From positions 353,650 through 417,649 of the forward strand of contig DCXL01000004.1 of NCBI GenBank assembly GCA_002328415.1: 64,000 bases of DNA, written 5' to 3'. Below the pieces are notes generated by a model. That model worked only from the letters and a program-made list of their open reading frames with translations, was not told the origin of the DNA and did no database searches. The translations under genes and the position numbers were made by a program. Of this stretch, positions 53,292-61,983 are shown piece after piece. The stretch comes from Micavibrio sp. UBA2137. Its GTDB lineage: Bacteria > Pseudomonadota > Alphaproteobacteria > Micavibrionales > Micavibrionaceae. Every line of letters starts with the position of its first letter. Position 1 is the stretch's first letter.

Positions 53292-55330
53292 TCTGCGACC
53301 TCCTTCAAATCTGTATTGCCCTCAACAAAAGCAGCATGACATTGCTGCATAGTTTCCGAGGCACGGCAAATGGGATTAGCCAGATAAAAAGCCTCATCTG
53401 GCGTTGAAACCTTAGATTTCAAATTCACTTTTGCCTTTTTATCATAATCACTTACCCAGTTTTCCTGAAGCAGATAATCAATTGAGGCATAAGCTGGCAT
53501 ATCTTCAAATATACGCGTACGCAGTTCTAGCATCGTGTCATAGTCAAGCGCCTCATCGGCATGTGCAGAAAGGGCGCGGAAAATACGCCAATCTTCCTTA
53601 GCCTCGCCTACTGGGAATACGGCACGCTTGGCAATTTGCACACGGCCCTCCGTATTCACGTAAAGCCCGTCTTTTTCTGTATAGGCCGCACCTGGCAAAA
53701 TGATATCGGCACGATGTGCGCCCAAATCACCATGATGTCCCTGATAAATCACAAAGGCTTTCTTTGATACATCTTCAAAGTCTGCCTCATCATAACCAAG
53801 CGCAAAAACAAGCTCGGCCTTTTCAAGAGCAACTTTGCTTGTCAGTTCAAAATCCTGAACAGCCATTTGGGAGGCGTGACGATGAAGAACGTTAAAACCA
53901 TTCCAACCCTCGCGCACAACATTCATCTTATTAGCCAGTTTCATGCAGAGGTTATAAAGCGGCTCACCAGACTTCCCATCAAGCACGTTTGCACCTATCA
54001 CAATGGCTGGACGCTCCGCCTTCTTGAAAGACTTCGCAAAATCGCTTTGGCCGCCGATCACCTTTTCAATATCGGCGAGCGTTTGACCAAGATAATCATA
54101 GTCATATGTCAGATCGTTTTGCGCGCCCACCACGCCAACACGCGCACCGTTTTCAGACACAGCCTTTAGAATACGTGTGTTTACGAGCGTAGCCTCGTGA
54201 CGCGGGTTTGTGCCGACAAGCAAAATCACATCCGCTTTTTCCAGCCCTGCGATTGTCGTATTTAATTTGTAATGTGTACGTTTCTCACGGGTTAGATAGG
54301 ATAAATTATTCACCCCGCGCATATTTGTAATACCAAAAACGTTGAGCGCGTCTTTAAAGGACACAACATCCTCAACCGCACACATGGAGCCAACAAGGCC
54401 AAGCGTTGTCTTTGGATTAACATCCTTTAGCTTCTCTGCAACGGCCTTTAAAGCCTCATCCCATGAGGCAGGCTCAAGTGCCTTTGTCTTTGCATTTCTG
54501 ATATAGGGACGGTCAAGACGACTGCGCTTTAACCCATCATAGGCAAAGCGTGTGCGGTCATTAATCCATTCTTCGTTTACCGCCTCGTTCAGACGAGGAA
54601 GAACACGCATAACCTCGTTCCCACGCGCGTCTACGCGAATATTACAACCCACCGCATCATGGGCATCGATTGTCATTGTTTTCTTTAATTCCCACGGACG
54701 TGCCTTATAGGCATAGGGGCGCGACGTGAGTGCGCCCACGGGGCAAATATCAATCATATTACCTGAGAGTTCAGTTGAGACAGCCTTCTCGATAAAGGTA
54801 CCAATTTCAACATCTTCACCGCGATTGAGAAGACCAAGTTCTGCCGTGCCTGCTACTTCCTCACCAAAGCGGACACAACGCGTACAATGAATACAACGTG
54901 TCATAATTGTCTTAATAAGCGGGCCTATATTCTTATTCTTCACCGCACGTTTATTTTCGCGATAGCGTGACCGGTCAAATCCGTATCCCATGGCCTGATC
55001 CTGCAAATCGCATTCTCCACCTTGGTCACAAATTGGACAATCAAGCGGGTGATTAATAAGCAGCATTTCCATGACACCCTTACGTGCCTTCTTCACAAGG
55101 TCGGACTGGGTATCAACCTCCATCCCCTCACCCGCAGCAAGCGCGCAGGAGGCAACAGGCTTTGGCGCACCCTTCACCTCAACCAAACACATGCGACAGT
55201 TGGCAGGAACGCTCAAACGATCATGGTAACAAAAGCGCGGCACTTCAAATCCTGCAAGCTCTGCGGCCTGCAAGATGGATGTTCCTGCTTCGACTTCAAT
55301 ATCCTGTCCGTTTATCTTTAGCTTTGGCAT
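53288..55330 (-). CDS. nuoG: NADH-quinone oxidoreductase subunit G
   Basis: Largest peripheral subunit of complex I, carrying iron-sulfur clusters. The 680 residues start with a plant-type ferredoxin domain (CYHDRLSVPANCRMC for the 2Fe-2S cluster), then the His-cysteine 4Fe-4S region (MLLINHPLDCPICDQGGECD), CIHCTRCVRFGEEVAG, and a molybdopterin-oxidoreductase-like domain that in the family holds no cofactor. The stop overlaps the MazG-like gene by four bases; nuoF precedes it by four. Confidence 0.97.
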   Translation of the reverse strand: MPKLKINGQDIEVEAGTSILQAAELAGFEVPRFCYHDRLSVPANCRMCLVEVKGAPKPVASCALAAGEGMEVDTQSDLVKKARKGVMEMLLINHPLDCPICDQGGECDLQDQAMGYGFDRSRYRENKRAVKNKNIGPLIKTIMTRCIHCTRCVRFGEEVAGTAELGLLNRGEDVEIGTFIEKAVSTELSGNMIDICPVGALTSRPYAYKARPWELKKTMTIDAHDAVGCNIRVDARGNEVMRVLPRLNEAVNEEWINDRTRFAYDGLKRSRLDRPYIRNAKTKALEPASWDEALKAVAEKLKDVNPKTTLGLVGSMCAVEDVVSFKDALNVFGITNMRGVNNLSYLTREKRTHYKLNTTIAGLEKADVILLVGTNPRHEATLVNTRILKAVSENGARVGVVGAQNDLTYDYDYLGQTLADIEKVIGGQSDFAKSFKKAERPAIVIGANVLDGKSGEPLYNLCMKLANKMNVVREGWNGFNVLHRHASQMAVQDFELTSKVALEKAELVFALGYDEADFEDVSKKAFVIYQGHHGDLGAHRADIILPGAAYTEKDGLYVNTEGRVQIAKRAVFPVGEAKEDWRIFRALSAHADEALDYDTMLELRTRIFEDMPAYASIDYLLQENWVSDYDKKAKVNLKSKVSTPDEAFYLANPICRASETMQQCHAAFVEGNTDLKEVAE

Positions 55331-55334
55331 GTTC

Positions 55335-56624
55335 TCAAGCCGCCTTTATCTGTTTTCTGTAATCAAGAATCCGCTGTTCCATCTCAGGTCTGAAGTGGCG
55401 GATAAGCCCCTGAATTGGCCATGCCGAAGCATCACCGTGGGCACAGATTGTGTGCCCTTCAATTTCCTTGGTCAAGTCATAGAGCATATCAATTTCTTCC
55501 AAAGTGGCATTACCACTGACCATGCGCTGCATTGTACGCCAGAGCCACCCAGTTCCCTCACGGCACGGTGTGCACTGACCACAACTTTCATGCATGTAAA
55601 AGTATGATAACCGTGCAATCGCATAAACAACATCGGTGGATTTATCCATGACAATCACACCTGCTGTTCCCAAACCTGATTGCACCTCGCGCAGTGAATC
55701 GAAGTCCATACGAACGGTTGAACAAATATCCTTAGGCAGGAGTGGTGTTGATGAGCCACCAGGAATAATAGCAAGCAGATTATCCCATCCACCGCGCACA
55801 CCGCCTGCATGACGCTCGATAAGATCTTTAAGCGGAATACCCATCTCTTCCTCGACATTGCAAGGCTGGTTCACGTGACCAGAAATACAGAATAATTTTG
55901 TGCCTGTGTTTTTCTCATCACGGCCAAAACCTGCAAACCATGCCCCACCACGACGCAGAATTGTTGGCGCAACAGCAATGGTTTCAACATTATTCACGGT
56001 TGTTGGACAGGCATAAAGACCCGCCATTGCTGGGAAAGGTGGTTTGTTACGTGGCTGCCCTTTTTTCCCTTCAAGAGATTCAATAAGAGCTGTTTCCTCA
56101 CCACAGATATAGGCACCCGCACCGCGATGCAGATACACATCAAAATCCCAGCCAGATTTGGCGGCATTCTTTCCTAAAAGACCTGCATCATAGGCCTCGT
56201 CAATCGCCTTTTGCAGAGCTTGTGCCTCGTTATAAAACTCACCGCGAATATAGATATAAGCCGCATGCGCCCCAATCGCAAAACCACCAATCAACGCGCC
56301 TTCAAGCAATTTATGCGGTTCATGGCGCAGGATATCACGGTCCTTGCATGTGCCTGGCTCTGATTCATCGGCATTAATGACAAGGTAATGTGGCTTACCT
56401 GTTTTCTCAGGGTCAGGCATAAACGACCATTTCACACCTGTTGGAAAACCAGCCCCGCCACGACCACGCAGGCCAGAGGCCTTTATTTCCTCAACAACCC
56501 AACTACGTCCTTTTTTAATGAAAGACGCTGTTTTATCCCAGTCACCACGCTTTTGCGCGGCCTTCAGGTCTGCGCCCTGCCAGCCATAAATATTTGTGAA
56601 GATGCGGTCTTTATCCTGCAACAT
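55335..56624 (-). CDS. nuoF: NADH-quinone oxidoreductase subunit F
   Basis: NADH- and FMN-binding subunit of complex I, also holding a 4Fe-4S cluster. The 429-residue protein has SGLRGRGGAGFPTGVKWSFM (NADH site), INADESEPGTCKDRDILRHE, GAGAYICGEETALIESLEGK (FMN region) and ESCGQCTPCREGTGWLW with the cluster cysteines. Three bases separate it from nuoE. Confidence 0.98.
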   Translation of the reverse strand: MLQDKDRIFTNIYGWQGADLKAAQKRGDWDKTASFIKKGRSWVVEEIKASGLRGRGGAGFPTGVKWSFMPDPEKTGKPHYLVINADESEPGTCKDRDILRHEPHKLLEGALIGGFAIGAHAAYIYIRGEFYNEAQALQKAIDEAYDAGLLGKNAAKSGWDFDVYLHRGAGAYICGEETALIESLEGKKGQPRNKPPFPAMAGLYACPTTVNNVETIAVAPTILRRGGAWFAGFGRDEKNTGTKLFCISGHVNQPCNVEEEMGIPLKDLIERHAGGVRGGWDNLLAIIPGGSSTPLLPKDICSTVRMDFDSLREVQSGLGTAGVIVMDKSTDVVYAIARLSYFYMHESCGQCTPCREGTGWLWRTMQRMVSGNATLEEIDMLYDLTKEIEGHTICAHGDASAWPIQGLIRHFRPEMEQRILDYRKQIKAA

Positions 56625-56627
56625 GGT

Positions 56628-57281
56628 TTAAGCCACCCCTTCTTTCTTAGCTAATTCTTCCAATGAGGTTGGTCCGTTTTGTGCCATAGAGCCTTTACGC
56701 CCTGTTTGCGATCCCACAGGCACGTCCTTGCCCTTTTTGAGTGCGGTCACGACATCGGTCATGATTTCGGGTGTTAGGTCCTCGTAATAATCATCGTTAA
56801 TTTGCACCATTGGCGCATTCACGCATGCGCCAAGACACTCAACCTCTTCCAGTGTAAACAAGCCATCCTTGGATGTTTCACCCATATGCGCGCCAGAGGC
56901 TTTCTCGCACGCTTTCACAATATCCGCAGACCCACGCAACCAGCATGGTGTTGTTGTGCAGCATTGCACCAAATATTTTCCAACGGGTGCAAGCTTGTAC
57001 ATGGAATAGAAGGTCGCGACCTCGTAAACCTTAATTGGTTTCACACCCACAATATTGGCTATTTGATCCATTGCCGCACGTGGTATCCACCCACCATAGG
57101 GCTTTTTCGCCTTTGCACCTTCTTTGGCGACCTGGCGTTGTGCCAAATCCAGTAAAGGCATAATCGCGCTGCGCGCCTGATTAGATGGGTACTTGGCTAG
57201 AATATCATTGACTGCCTTCTTTCCACTGAAAGAAAAACTGTCTGGCTGATATTTGGCATCTGGTTCAAACTTAGGTTTCAT
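56628..57281 (-). CDS. nuoE: NADH-quinone oxidoreductase subunit E
   Basis: 2Fe-2S subunit of complex I of the thioredoxin-like ferredoxin fold. The 217 residues have the cluster cysteines in QCCTTTPCWLRGS and EVECLGACVNAPMVQINDDY. A C-terminal extension of about 35 residues (after LKKGKDVPVGSQTGRK) exceeds the E. coli length and is common in Alphaproteobacteria. Start overlaps the nuoD stop by one base. Confidence 0.97.
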   Translation of the reverse strand: MKPKFEPDAKYQPDSFSFSGKKAVNDILAKYPSNQARSAIMPLLDLAQRQVAKEGAKAKKPYGGWIPRAAMDQIANIVGVKPIKVYEVATFYSMYKLAPVGKYLVQCCTTTPCWLRGSADIVKACEKASGAHMGETSKDGLFTLEEVECLGACVNAPMVQINDDYYEDLTPEIMTDVVTALKKGKDVPVGSQTGRKGSMAQNGPTSLEELAKKEGVA

Positions 57282-58495
57282 TAGCGGTCAATCTCCCCGA
57301 ACACAACATCCATAGAACCGATATTCGAAACAGCATCGGCCAGCATGTGTCCTTTAGACAAAAAGTCGAGTGCCTGTAAGTGATAAAAGCCAGGCGCACG
57401 CAGGCGACAACGATAAGGCTTATTCGTCCCATCAGAAATTAGATACACACCAAACTCACCCTTTGGTGCCTCAACGGCTGTGTAGGTTTCGCCCGCTGGC
57501 ACGTGGTAGCCCTCTGTATAAAGTTTGAAGTGGTGGATCATCGCCTCCATTGAGCGCTTCATCTCGGCACGTGATGGCGGTGCAATTTTACGGTCATCAA
57601 CACGCACAGGCCCTTCTGGCATTTGCTCAATACATTGCTTCATAATGCGCAATGACTGACGCATTTCCTCCATACGCACAAGGTAACGCGCATAGCAGTC
57701 ACCCGTTTTACCAACAGGCACATCAAATTCCATCTTCTCGTAAACATCATAAGGCTGGCTTTTGCGCAAATCCCACGGCACACCCGAGCCACGCAACATT
57801 GGGCCAGTAAAGCCCCAGTCAATCGCCTCCTCGGAACTTGCTACACCAATATCAACTGTTCTTTGCTTAAAGATACGGTTGTTTGTGAGCAGATTATCAA
57901 GGTCGTTGAGAACTGTCGGGAAGCTATCTGTCCATGCCATCATATCCTCAAGCAAGCCTGCTGGCATATCAAGGGCCACACCACCGGGTCTGAAATAATT
58001 TGCGTGTAAACGCGCGCCACAGACACGGTCATAAAATTCCATACCCTTTTCGCGCTCTTCAAATGCCCAAAGCGCAGGCGTAATTGCGCCCACATCAAGG
58101 GCAAATGTCGTAATATTTAGGATATGGTTCAAAATGCGTGTTAGCTCGCAGAATAAAACACGGATATATTGTCCGCGTTCTGGCACTGTGATGCCCAGAA
58201 GTTTTTCAACCGCCAAGGCAAAGGCGTGCTCCTGATTCATGGGCGCAACATAATCCAAACGGTCAAAGTAAGGGATCGCCTGTAGATACGTTTTATGCTC
58301 AATCAGCTTTTCTGTCCCACGGTGTAGAAGACCAATATGCGGGTCAGCACGCTCGACAATCTCGCCGTCCATTTCAAGTACAAGACGCAACACACCGTGA
58401 GCGGCAGGGTGCTGAGGCCCGAAATTCATGGTATAGGGCTTGATTTGTGTTTCTTCCGAAAGCTCGACCTGATCTTGGATATGTGGAAGCGTCAT
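57281..58495 (-). CDS. nuoD: NADH-quinone oxidoreductase subunit D
   Basis: 49-kDa-type subunit of complex I that forms the quinone site with NuoB. The 404-residue protein has the conserved MNFGPQHPAAHGVLRLVLEM, HIGLLHRGTEKLIEHKTY, FDRLDYVAPMNQEHAFALAV and the C-terminal RLRAPGFYHLQALDFLSKG and GSMDVVFGEIDR. It is separate from nuoC, as in most Alphaproteobacteria (in E. coli the two are fused), and the genes overlap by one base. Confidence 0.98.
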   Translation of the reverse strand: MTLPHIQDQVELSEETQIKPYTMNFGPQHPAAHGVLRLVLEMDGEIVERADPHIGLLHRGTEKLIEHKTYLQAIPYFDRLDYVAPMNQEHAFALAVEKLLGITVPERGQYIRVLFCELTRILNHILNITTFALDVGAITPALWAFEEREKGMEFYDRVCGARLHANYFRPGGVALDMPAGLLEDMMAWTDSFPTVLNDLDNLLTNNRIFKQRTVDIGVASSEEAIDWGFTGPMLRGSGVPWDLRKSQPYDVYEKMEFDVPVGKTGDCYARYLVRMEEMRQSLRIMKQCIEQMPEGPVRVDDRKIAPPSRAEMKRSMEAMIHHFKLYTEGYHVPAGETYTAVEAPKGEFGVYLISDGTNKPYRCRLRAPGFYHLQALDFLSKGHMLADAVSNIGSMDVVFGEIDR

Positions 58496-59160
58496 CAGTT
58501 TTCTACCTCAATCAGTTTTTCAGTCGGAATAAAGCCGTGATCGGGAACAGCCCCCTTCTCATCACCTGGCAACTGTACGCTTGTCAGGCCTTCCCACGGG
58601 GAAAGTGTATCAAAGACACGGAAATCCTGAGTAAGTTTTACAGGTTCGTAAACAACGCGCTTTTGCGCCTCATCATAACGCAACTCGACAAATCCAGTGA
58701 GAGGGAAATCCTTACGCAAAGGATGTCCTTCAAAACCGTAATCTGTCAGAATGCGGCGGTGATCAGGATGGTTTTCAAACATAACACCAAACATATCCCA
58801 CACTTCACGCTCGGCCCAGTTGGCAGACGGATAAAGCGAGGCTAAGCTCGGCACTGGTGTATCCTCATCCGTTGTAATCTTAATACGAATGCGCTGATTT
58901 TGCTTCATGGACAAAAGATTATAAACGAGCGTAAAACGATCAGTACGCTCTGGATAATCAACACCACAAATATCAGACAGCTGTGTAAACTGACATTCAG
59001 GGTTATCCTTTAAAAACACCATCAAGCTTTTCAACTTATCTGCTGTAGAGAAAAGCGTCAGCTCCGCATGACCGACTTCATATCCAGTCACAGCGTCATG
59101 TGTTTTCTCTTGAATAAAATCGCCTAGCTCGGCCAGCATGTCATCTTCGGTAAATTCCAT
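58495..59160 (-). CDS. nuoC: NADH-quinone oxidoreductase subunit C
   Basis: 30-kDa-type subunit of complex I in the peripheral arm. The 221 residues show the family signature ERTDRFTLVYNLLSMKQNQR, LYPSANWAEREVWDMFGVMF, HPDHRRILTDYGFEGHPLRK and DFPLTGFVELRYDE. Stop and start overlap nuoD by one base. Confidence 0.97.
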   Translation of the reverse strand: MEFTEDDMLAELGDFIQEKTHDAVTGYEVGHAELTLFSTADKLKSLMVFLKDNPECQFTQLSDICGVDYPERTDRFTLVYNLLSMKQNQRIRIKITTDEDTPVPSLASLYPSANWAEREVWDMFGVMFENHPDHRRILTDYGFEGHPLRKDFPLTGFVELRYDEAQKRVVYEPVKLTQDFRVFDTLSPWEGLTSVQLPGDEKGAVPDHGFIPTEKLIEVEN

Positions 59161-59167
59161 CTCGCCC

Positions 59168-59737
59168 CTACCTTACGATGCGCGTATCTTCACGCTGAAT
59201 TTTCTTTTGGAGTTGCAGCAAACCGTAAACAAGTGCTTCTGCTGTTGGTGGGCATCCTGGCACATAAATATCAACAGGCACAATGCGATCGCATCCGCGC
59301 ACAACAGAGTATGAATAGTGGTAATACCCACCGCCATTGGCGCACGATCCCATGGACACAACCCAACGTGGCTCTGGCATCTGATCATAAACACGGCGTA
59401 AGGCGGGTGCCATTTTGTTGGTCAGTGTTCCTGCCACAATCATCACATCTGATTGACGCGGACTTGGGCGTGGAAAAATGCCAAAACGGTCAAGGTCGTA
59501 ACGGCTCATGTAAGAATGGATCATCTCAACCGCACAACAGGCCAAACCGAACGTCATTGGCCAGAGCGACCCCTTGCGTGCCCAGTCAAATAATTTATCT
59601 GTCGATGTTAGGATATAACCCTTATCCTGCGCTGATTGGGCCAAAGCTTGCGCCTCAGGGTCGCTTGCGCTTGGCATCTTCAATGAAGTGCGCAGGCCTG
59701 CATCTGGTGCATCAACTATATTGCGTTCATGTGCCAT
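59168..59737 (-). CDS. nuoB: NADH-quinone oxidoreductase subunit B
   Basis: Holds cluster N2, the last iron-sulfur centre before quinone. The 189-residue protein has the unusual adjacent cysteines Cys67-Cys68 in GLACCAVEMI, the third in SMGSCANGGGYYHYSY and the fourth in PVDIYVPGCPPTAEAL. The first 40 or so residues are a variable extension. Six bases from nuoA, seven to nuoC. Confidence 0.98.
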   Translation of the reverse strand: MAHERNIVDAPDAGLRTSLKMPSASDPEAQALAQSAQDKGYILTSTDKLFDWARKGSLWPMTFGLACCAVEMIHSYMSRYDLDRFGIFPRPSPRQSDVMIVAGTLTNKMAPALRRVYDQMPEPRWVVSMGSCANGGGYYHYSYSVVRGCDRIVPVDIYVPGCPPTAEALVYGLLQLQKKIQREDTRIVR

Positions 59738-59743
59738 AAACTC

Positions 59744-60115
59744 TTACTCCCAGTCCAATGCACCCTTTTTCCACTCATAGATAAAACCTATGGTCAAAAT
59801 ACCCAAAAACAACATCATGGACCAAAATCCAAACAAACCAATTGTTCCAAGACTAACGGCCCATGGGAACAAGAAGGCTATTTCAAGGTCGAAAATAATG
59901 AACAAGATAGCCACTAGATAAAAGCGTACATCAAATTTTGAACGCGCCTCTTCAAAGGCATCAAATCCGCATTCGTAAGCTGCATTTTTCTGTGCATCAG
60001 GGTTTTGCCGTGCAACAATCAAGGACGCAATCAGCATCGCCAAGGACAAGCCGCTGGCGACAACAAGGAAAATCACGATAGGCAAATATGCGAGTAAGAA
60101 TTCTGAAGAAGCCAT
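59744..60115 (-). CDS. nuoA: NADH-quinone oxidoreductase subunit A
   Basis: Three-helix membrane subunit of complex I and first gene of the operon. The 123 residues have membrane segments at about 9-31, 63-85 and 92-112, the conserved KNAAYECGFDAFEEARSKFD and VRFYLVAILFIIFDLEIAFL with the key Asp/Glu residues. A possible -10 (TATATAAG, 60147-60154 on the minus strand) lies about 30 bases upstream. Confidence 0.97.
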   Translation of the reverse strand: MASSEFLLAYLPIVIFLVVASGLSLAMLIASLIVARQNPDAQKNAAYECGFDAFEEARSKFDVRFYLVAILFIIFDLEIAFLFPWAVSLGTIGLFGFWSMMLFLGILTIGFIYEWKKGALDWE

Positions 60116-60146
60116 AGATGCTCGAAAAGTCTCTTATTAAGTGAGT

Positions 60147-60154
60147 CTTATATA
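60147..60154 (-). promoter_or_regulatory. Possible -10 region of the nuo operon
   Basis: TATATAAG on the minus strand, about 32 bases before the nuoA start and after the tRNA-Asp terminator. The -35 is weak. Because a strong terminator closes the upstream unit, a nuo promoter must lie between 60116 and about 60240. Confidence 0.3.
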
Positions 60155-60239
60155 CCACCCAAACTTCTACAGAAAAGCAAATGCGATTACAAGGATACAT
60201 CTCACTTTTTGGTGTTTGAATACTGGATTAAATAAGCCC

Positions 60240-60285
60240 AGAAAAAGAAAAAGCGATTTCACAAAAGTGATAACCGCTTTTTTAA
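60240..60285 (-). terminator. Bidirectional rho-independent terminator after tRNA-Asp
   Basis: A 12-bp stem with one bulged base and a four-base loop (60251-60279). On the minus strand it is followed by TTTTTCTTTTT; on the plus strand by TTTTTT. It ends the ald/tRNA-Asp unit and separates it from the nuo operon. Confidence 0.8.
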
Positions 60286-60302
60286 ATCTTATTTTCTGGA
60301 AA

Positions 60303-60379
60303 TGGCGCGAGCGACGGGACTCGAACCCGCGACCTCCTGCGTGACAGGCAGGCGTTCTAACCAACTGAACTACGCCCGC
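60303..60379 (-). tRNA. tRNA-Asp (anticodon GTC)
   Basis: Complete cloverleaf of 77 bases on the minus strand with encoded CCA (60303-60305). The acceptor stem GCGGGCG (60373-60379) pairs with CGCTCGC with one G-T pair; the anticodon arm CCTGC-CTGTCAC-GCAGG gives anticodon GTC; the T arm contains GGTTCGAGTCC. It begins 11 bases after the ald stop codon and has a strong terminator downstream. Confidence 0.97.
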
Positions 60380-60390
60380 AATTTCCAAAT

Positions 60391-61512
60391 TTAAGCCGTC
60401 ATTTCTGACGGGTTCTCTATGTAGTCCATTTTCAAAGCCTGTGCAACATCTTTGTGCGTAATTTTTCCAAAACATACATTCAGGCCGTTTCTAAAATCCG
60501 CATCCTCAGCTAAAACCTTACGCCAACCTTGGTTAGCCAGTCTAATTGCATAAGGAAGAACTGCATTATTCAATGCAAGTGCTGAGGTCAAAGGTACAGC
60601 CCCTGGCATATTAGCCACACAATAATGCGTTATACCATCAACTTCATACACAGGATTCTCATGTGTTGTGGGTTTACTTGTTTCAAAGCACCCACCCTGA
60701 TCAATGGCAATATCAACAAGGATGGCACCTTTTTTCATGGTTTTGAGCATGGGTCTAGTCACAAGGCGTGGCGCTGATGCACCCGGAATAAGGACCGCGC
60801 CTATAACAATATCCGCTTCTTGCACATATTTAGCGATGGCATCATTTGTTGAGTAAAGAATTTGCGCACGCCCTGCAAAATAATCGTCTAACTCACGCAT
60901 ACGATCTGGTGAGCGCTCAAGCAATGTGACATTGGCCTCCATACCAACGGCCATACGTGCTGCATTAAAACCAGCAACACCGCCACCTAGGACAAGAACG
61001 TTTGCAGGCTCAACACCCGGCACGCCACCAATCAAGCGGCCAAGCCCTTTGAGATGCTTCTGCAAATAATGCGCGCCCATCTGTGTCGACAAGCGTCCTG
61101 CAACCTCGCTCATGGGTGCAAGGAGAGGCAAACCTTTTCCGCCTTTCCCTGTTACCGTTTCATAGGCAATGGCCACACATTTTGATTTCACCAAGGCCTT
61201 TGCCTGCTCTGGGTCTGGAGCCAAATGAAGGTAAGTAAAAAGAATTTGCCCTTCAGAGAGCATCTTATATTCTTGAGGCTGAGGTTCTTTGACCTTAATC
61301 ACCATTTCTGATTTGTCGAAAATCTCAGCGGCGGTTTTTACAATTTTTGCACCGGCTTGCTTGTAATTCGAATCGGAAAACCCAATTCCGGCACCCGCTT
61401 GTGTTTCTATTGAAACCGTGTGCCCGTGATCAACCAGTTCCCTGACTGAGGCAGGGACAAGCCCTACGCGATGTTCTTGTGATTTAATTTCCTTTGGAAC
61501 TCCGATGCGCAT
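60391..61512 (-). CDS. ald: Alanine dehydrogenase
   Basis: NAD-dependent interconversion of alanine and pyruvate plus ammonia. The 373-residue protein has the typical N-terminus MRIGVPKEIKSQEHRVGLVP, the catalytic Lys/His regions VKVKEPQPQEYKML and FTYLHLAPD, the NAD-binding LVLGGGVAGFNAARMAVGME, IGAVLIPGASAPRLVTRPML and the C-terminal GGCFETSKPTTHENPVYEVD and MPGAVPLTSALAL. The AGGGG ribosome binding site, nine bases before the ATG, lies in the 3' arm of a 12-bp hairpin, so expression may be controlled at translation or by early termination. tRNA-Asp follows 11 bases after the stop. Confidence 0.97.
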   Translation of the reverse strand: MRIGVPKEIKSQEHRVGLVPASVRELVDHGHTVSIETQAGAGIGFSDSNYKQAGAKIVKTAAEIFDKSEMVIKVKEPQPQEYKMLSEGQILFTYLHLAPDPEQAKALVKSKCVAIAYETVTGKGGKGLPLLAPMSEVAGRLSTQMGAHYLQKHLKGLGRLIGGVPGVEPANVLVLGGGVAGFNAARMAVGMEANVTLLERSPDRMRELDDYFAGRAQILYSTNDAIAKYVQEADIVIGAVLIPGASAPRLVTRPMLKTMKKGAILVDIAIDQGGCFETSKPTTHENPVYEVDGITHYCVANMPGAVPLTSALALNNAVLPYAIRLANQGWRKVLAEDADFRNGLNVCFGKITHKDVAQALKMDYIENPSEMTA

Positions 61513-61518
61513 AAATAA

Positions 61519-61548
61519 AAACCCCTATAAAATGAATTATAGAGGTTT
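61519..61548 (-). promoter_or_regulatory. Hairpin sequestering the ald ribosome binding site
   Basis: On the minus strand, AAACCTCTATAA (61548-61537) pairs with TTATAGGGGTTT (61530-61519) over 12 pairs including one G-U; loop of six. The 3' arm contains AGGGG, exactly nine bases from the ald ATG, and is followed by T-rich sequence (TTTTTATTT). It can act as a terminator for the upstream genes or as a translational switch for ald. Confidence 0.7.
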
Positions 61549-61578
61549 ATACCATTGCTAAAATTGGAATTCTATATG

Positions 61579-61710
61579 TTAAGGAGCGGGTGATCCGAAT
61601 GAGATTGCATTTGTTTCAAAGCCCTTAAGTAACATAGCTCTGTTTTCCGCTGTGTTATCTAATATTTCCATGTCTCTACCTGGACCTAATGAAAAAATTC
61701 TGCCTGTCAT
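61579..61710 (-). CDS. Small ORF, 43 residues, unknown
   Basis: Not recognised. Starts with ATG at 61710 after a strong purine-rich site (GAGGGAGAAT). The sequence begins MTGRIFSLGPGRDMEIL and ends NAISFGSPAP; a central DNTAENRAMLLKG precedes the Gly/Ala-poor end. It has no membrane segment or signal peptide. It lies between ald and a second small ORF of similar size and outline. Good ribosome binding site and length of 43 codons argue for a real gene, but this is not proof. Confidence 0.5.
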   Translation of the reverse strand: MTGRIFSLGPGRDMEILDNTAENRAMLLKGFETNAISFGSPAP

Positions 61711-61773
61711 ATTCTCCCTCGCGACTTTCCCTTGTTATATTCTTAAGATTAACGCAACAGACTTAAAAAAACT

Positions 61774-61902
61774 TTAACATCCAACGCTTAAACCCGAGGC
61801 CACCATTGTCATGCTCTCAGCATTCTCGCGGAAATAAGAAATCTTTTTCTTAAATGCACCACTTTCCAGTCTTTCATTAAAATATGTGAATTTTCTGCCC
61901 AT
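61774..61902 (-). CDS. Small ORF, 42 residues, unknown
   Basis: Not recognised. Starts with ATG at 61902; AAGGGG lies eight bases upstream, an ideal ribosome binding site. The 42 residues begin MGRKFTYFNERLESGAFKKK and end SMTMVASGLSVGC; the middle FRENAES and the end share a loose pattern (M.GR.F, N.AE, small residues and Gly near the C-terminus) with the next small ORF downstream. It is basic and has one cysteine as its last residue. It lies 81 bases after ispE on the same strand. Confidence 0.5.
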   Translation of the reverse strand: MGRKFTYFNERLESGAFKKKISYFRENAESMTMVASGLSVGC

Positions 61903-61983
61903 GATGCTGTCCCCTTCTAAAAATTGTCCCCTGCGGATATCTATCTCACATCCTCACAATAGACGGAGAATCTTAAAAAAGAT

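Noticed and set aside
60167..60475. 102-codon minus-strand ORF with a GVVQLVRTPACHAGGRGF stretch
   Set aside because: This is the well-known false translation of a tRNA gene (tRNA-Asp).
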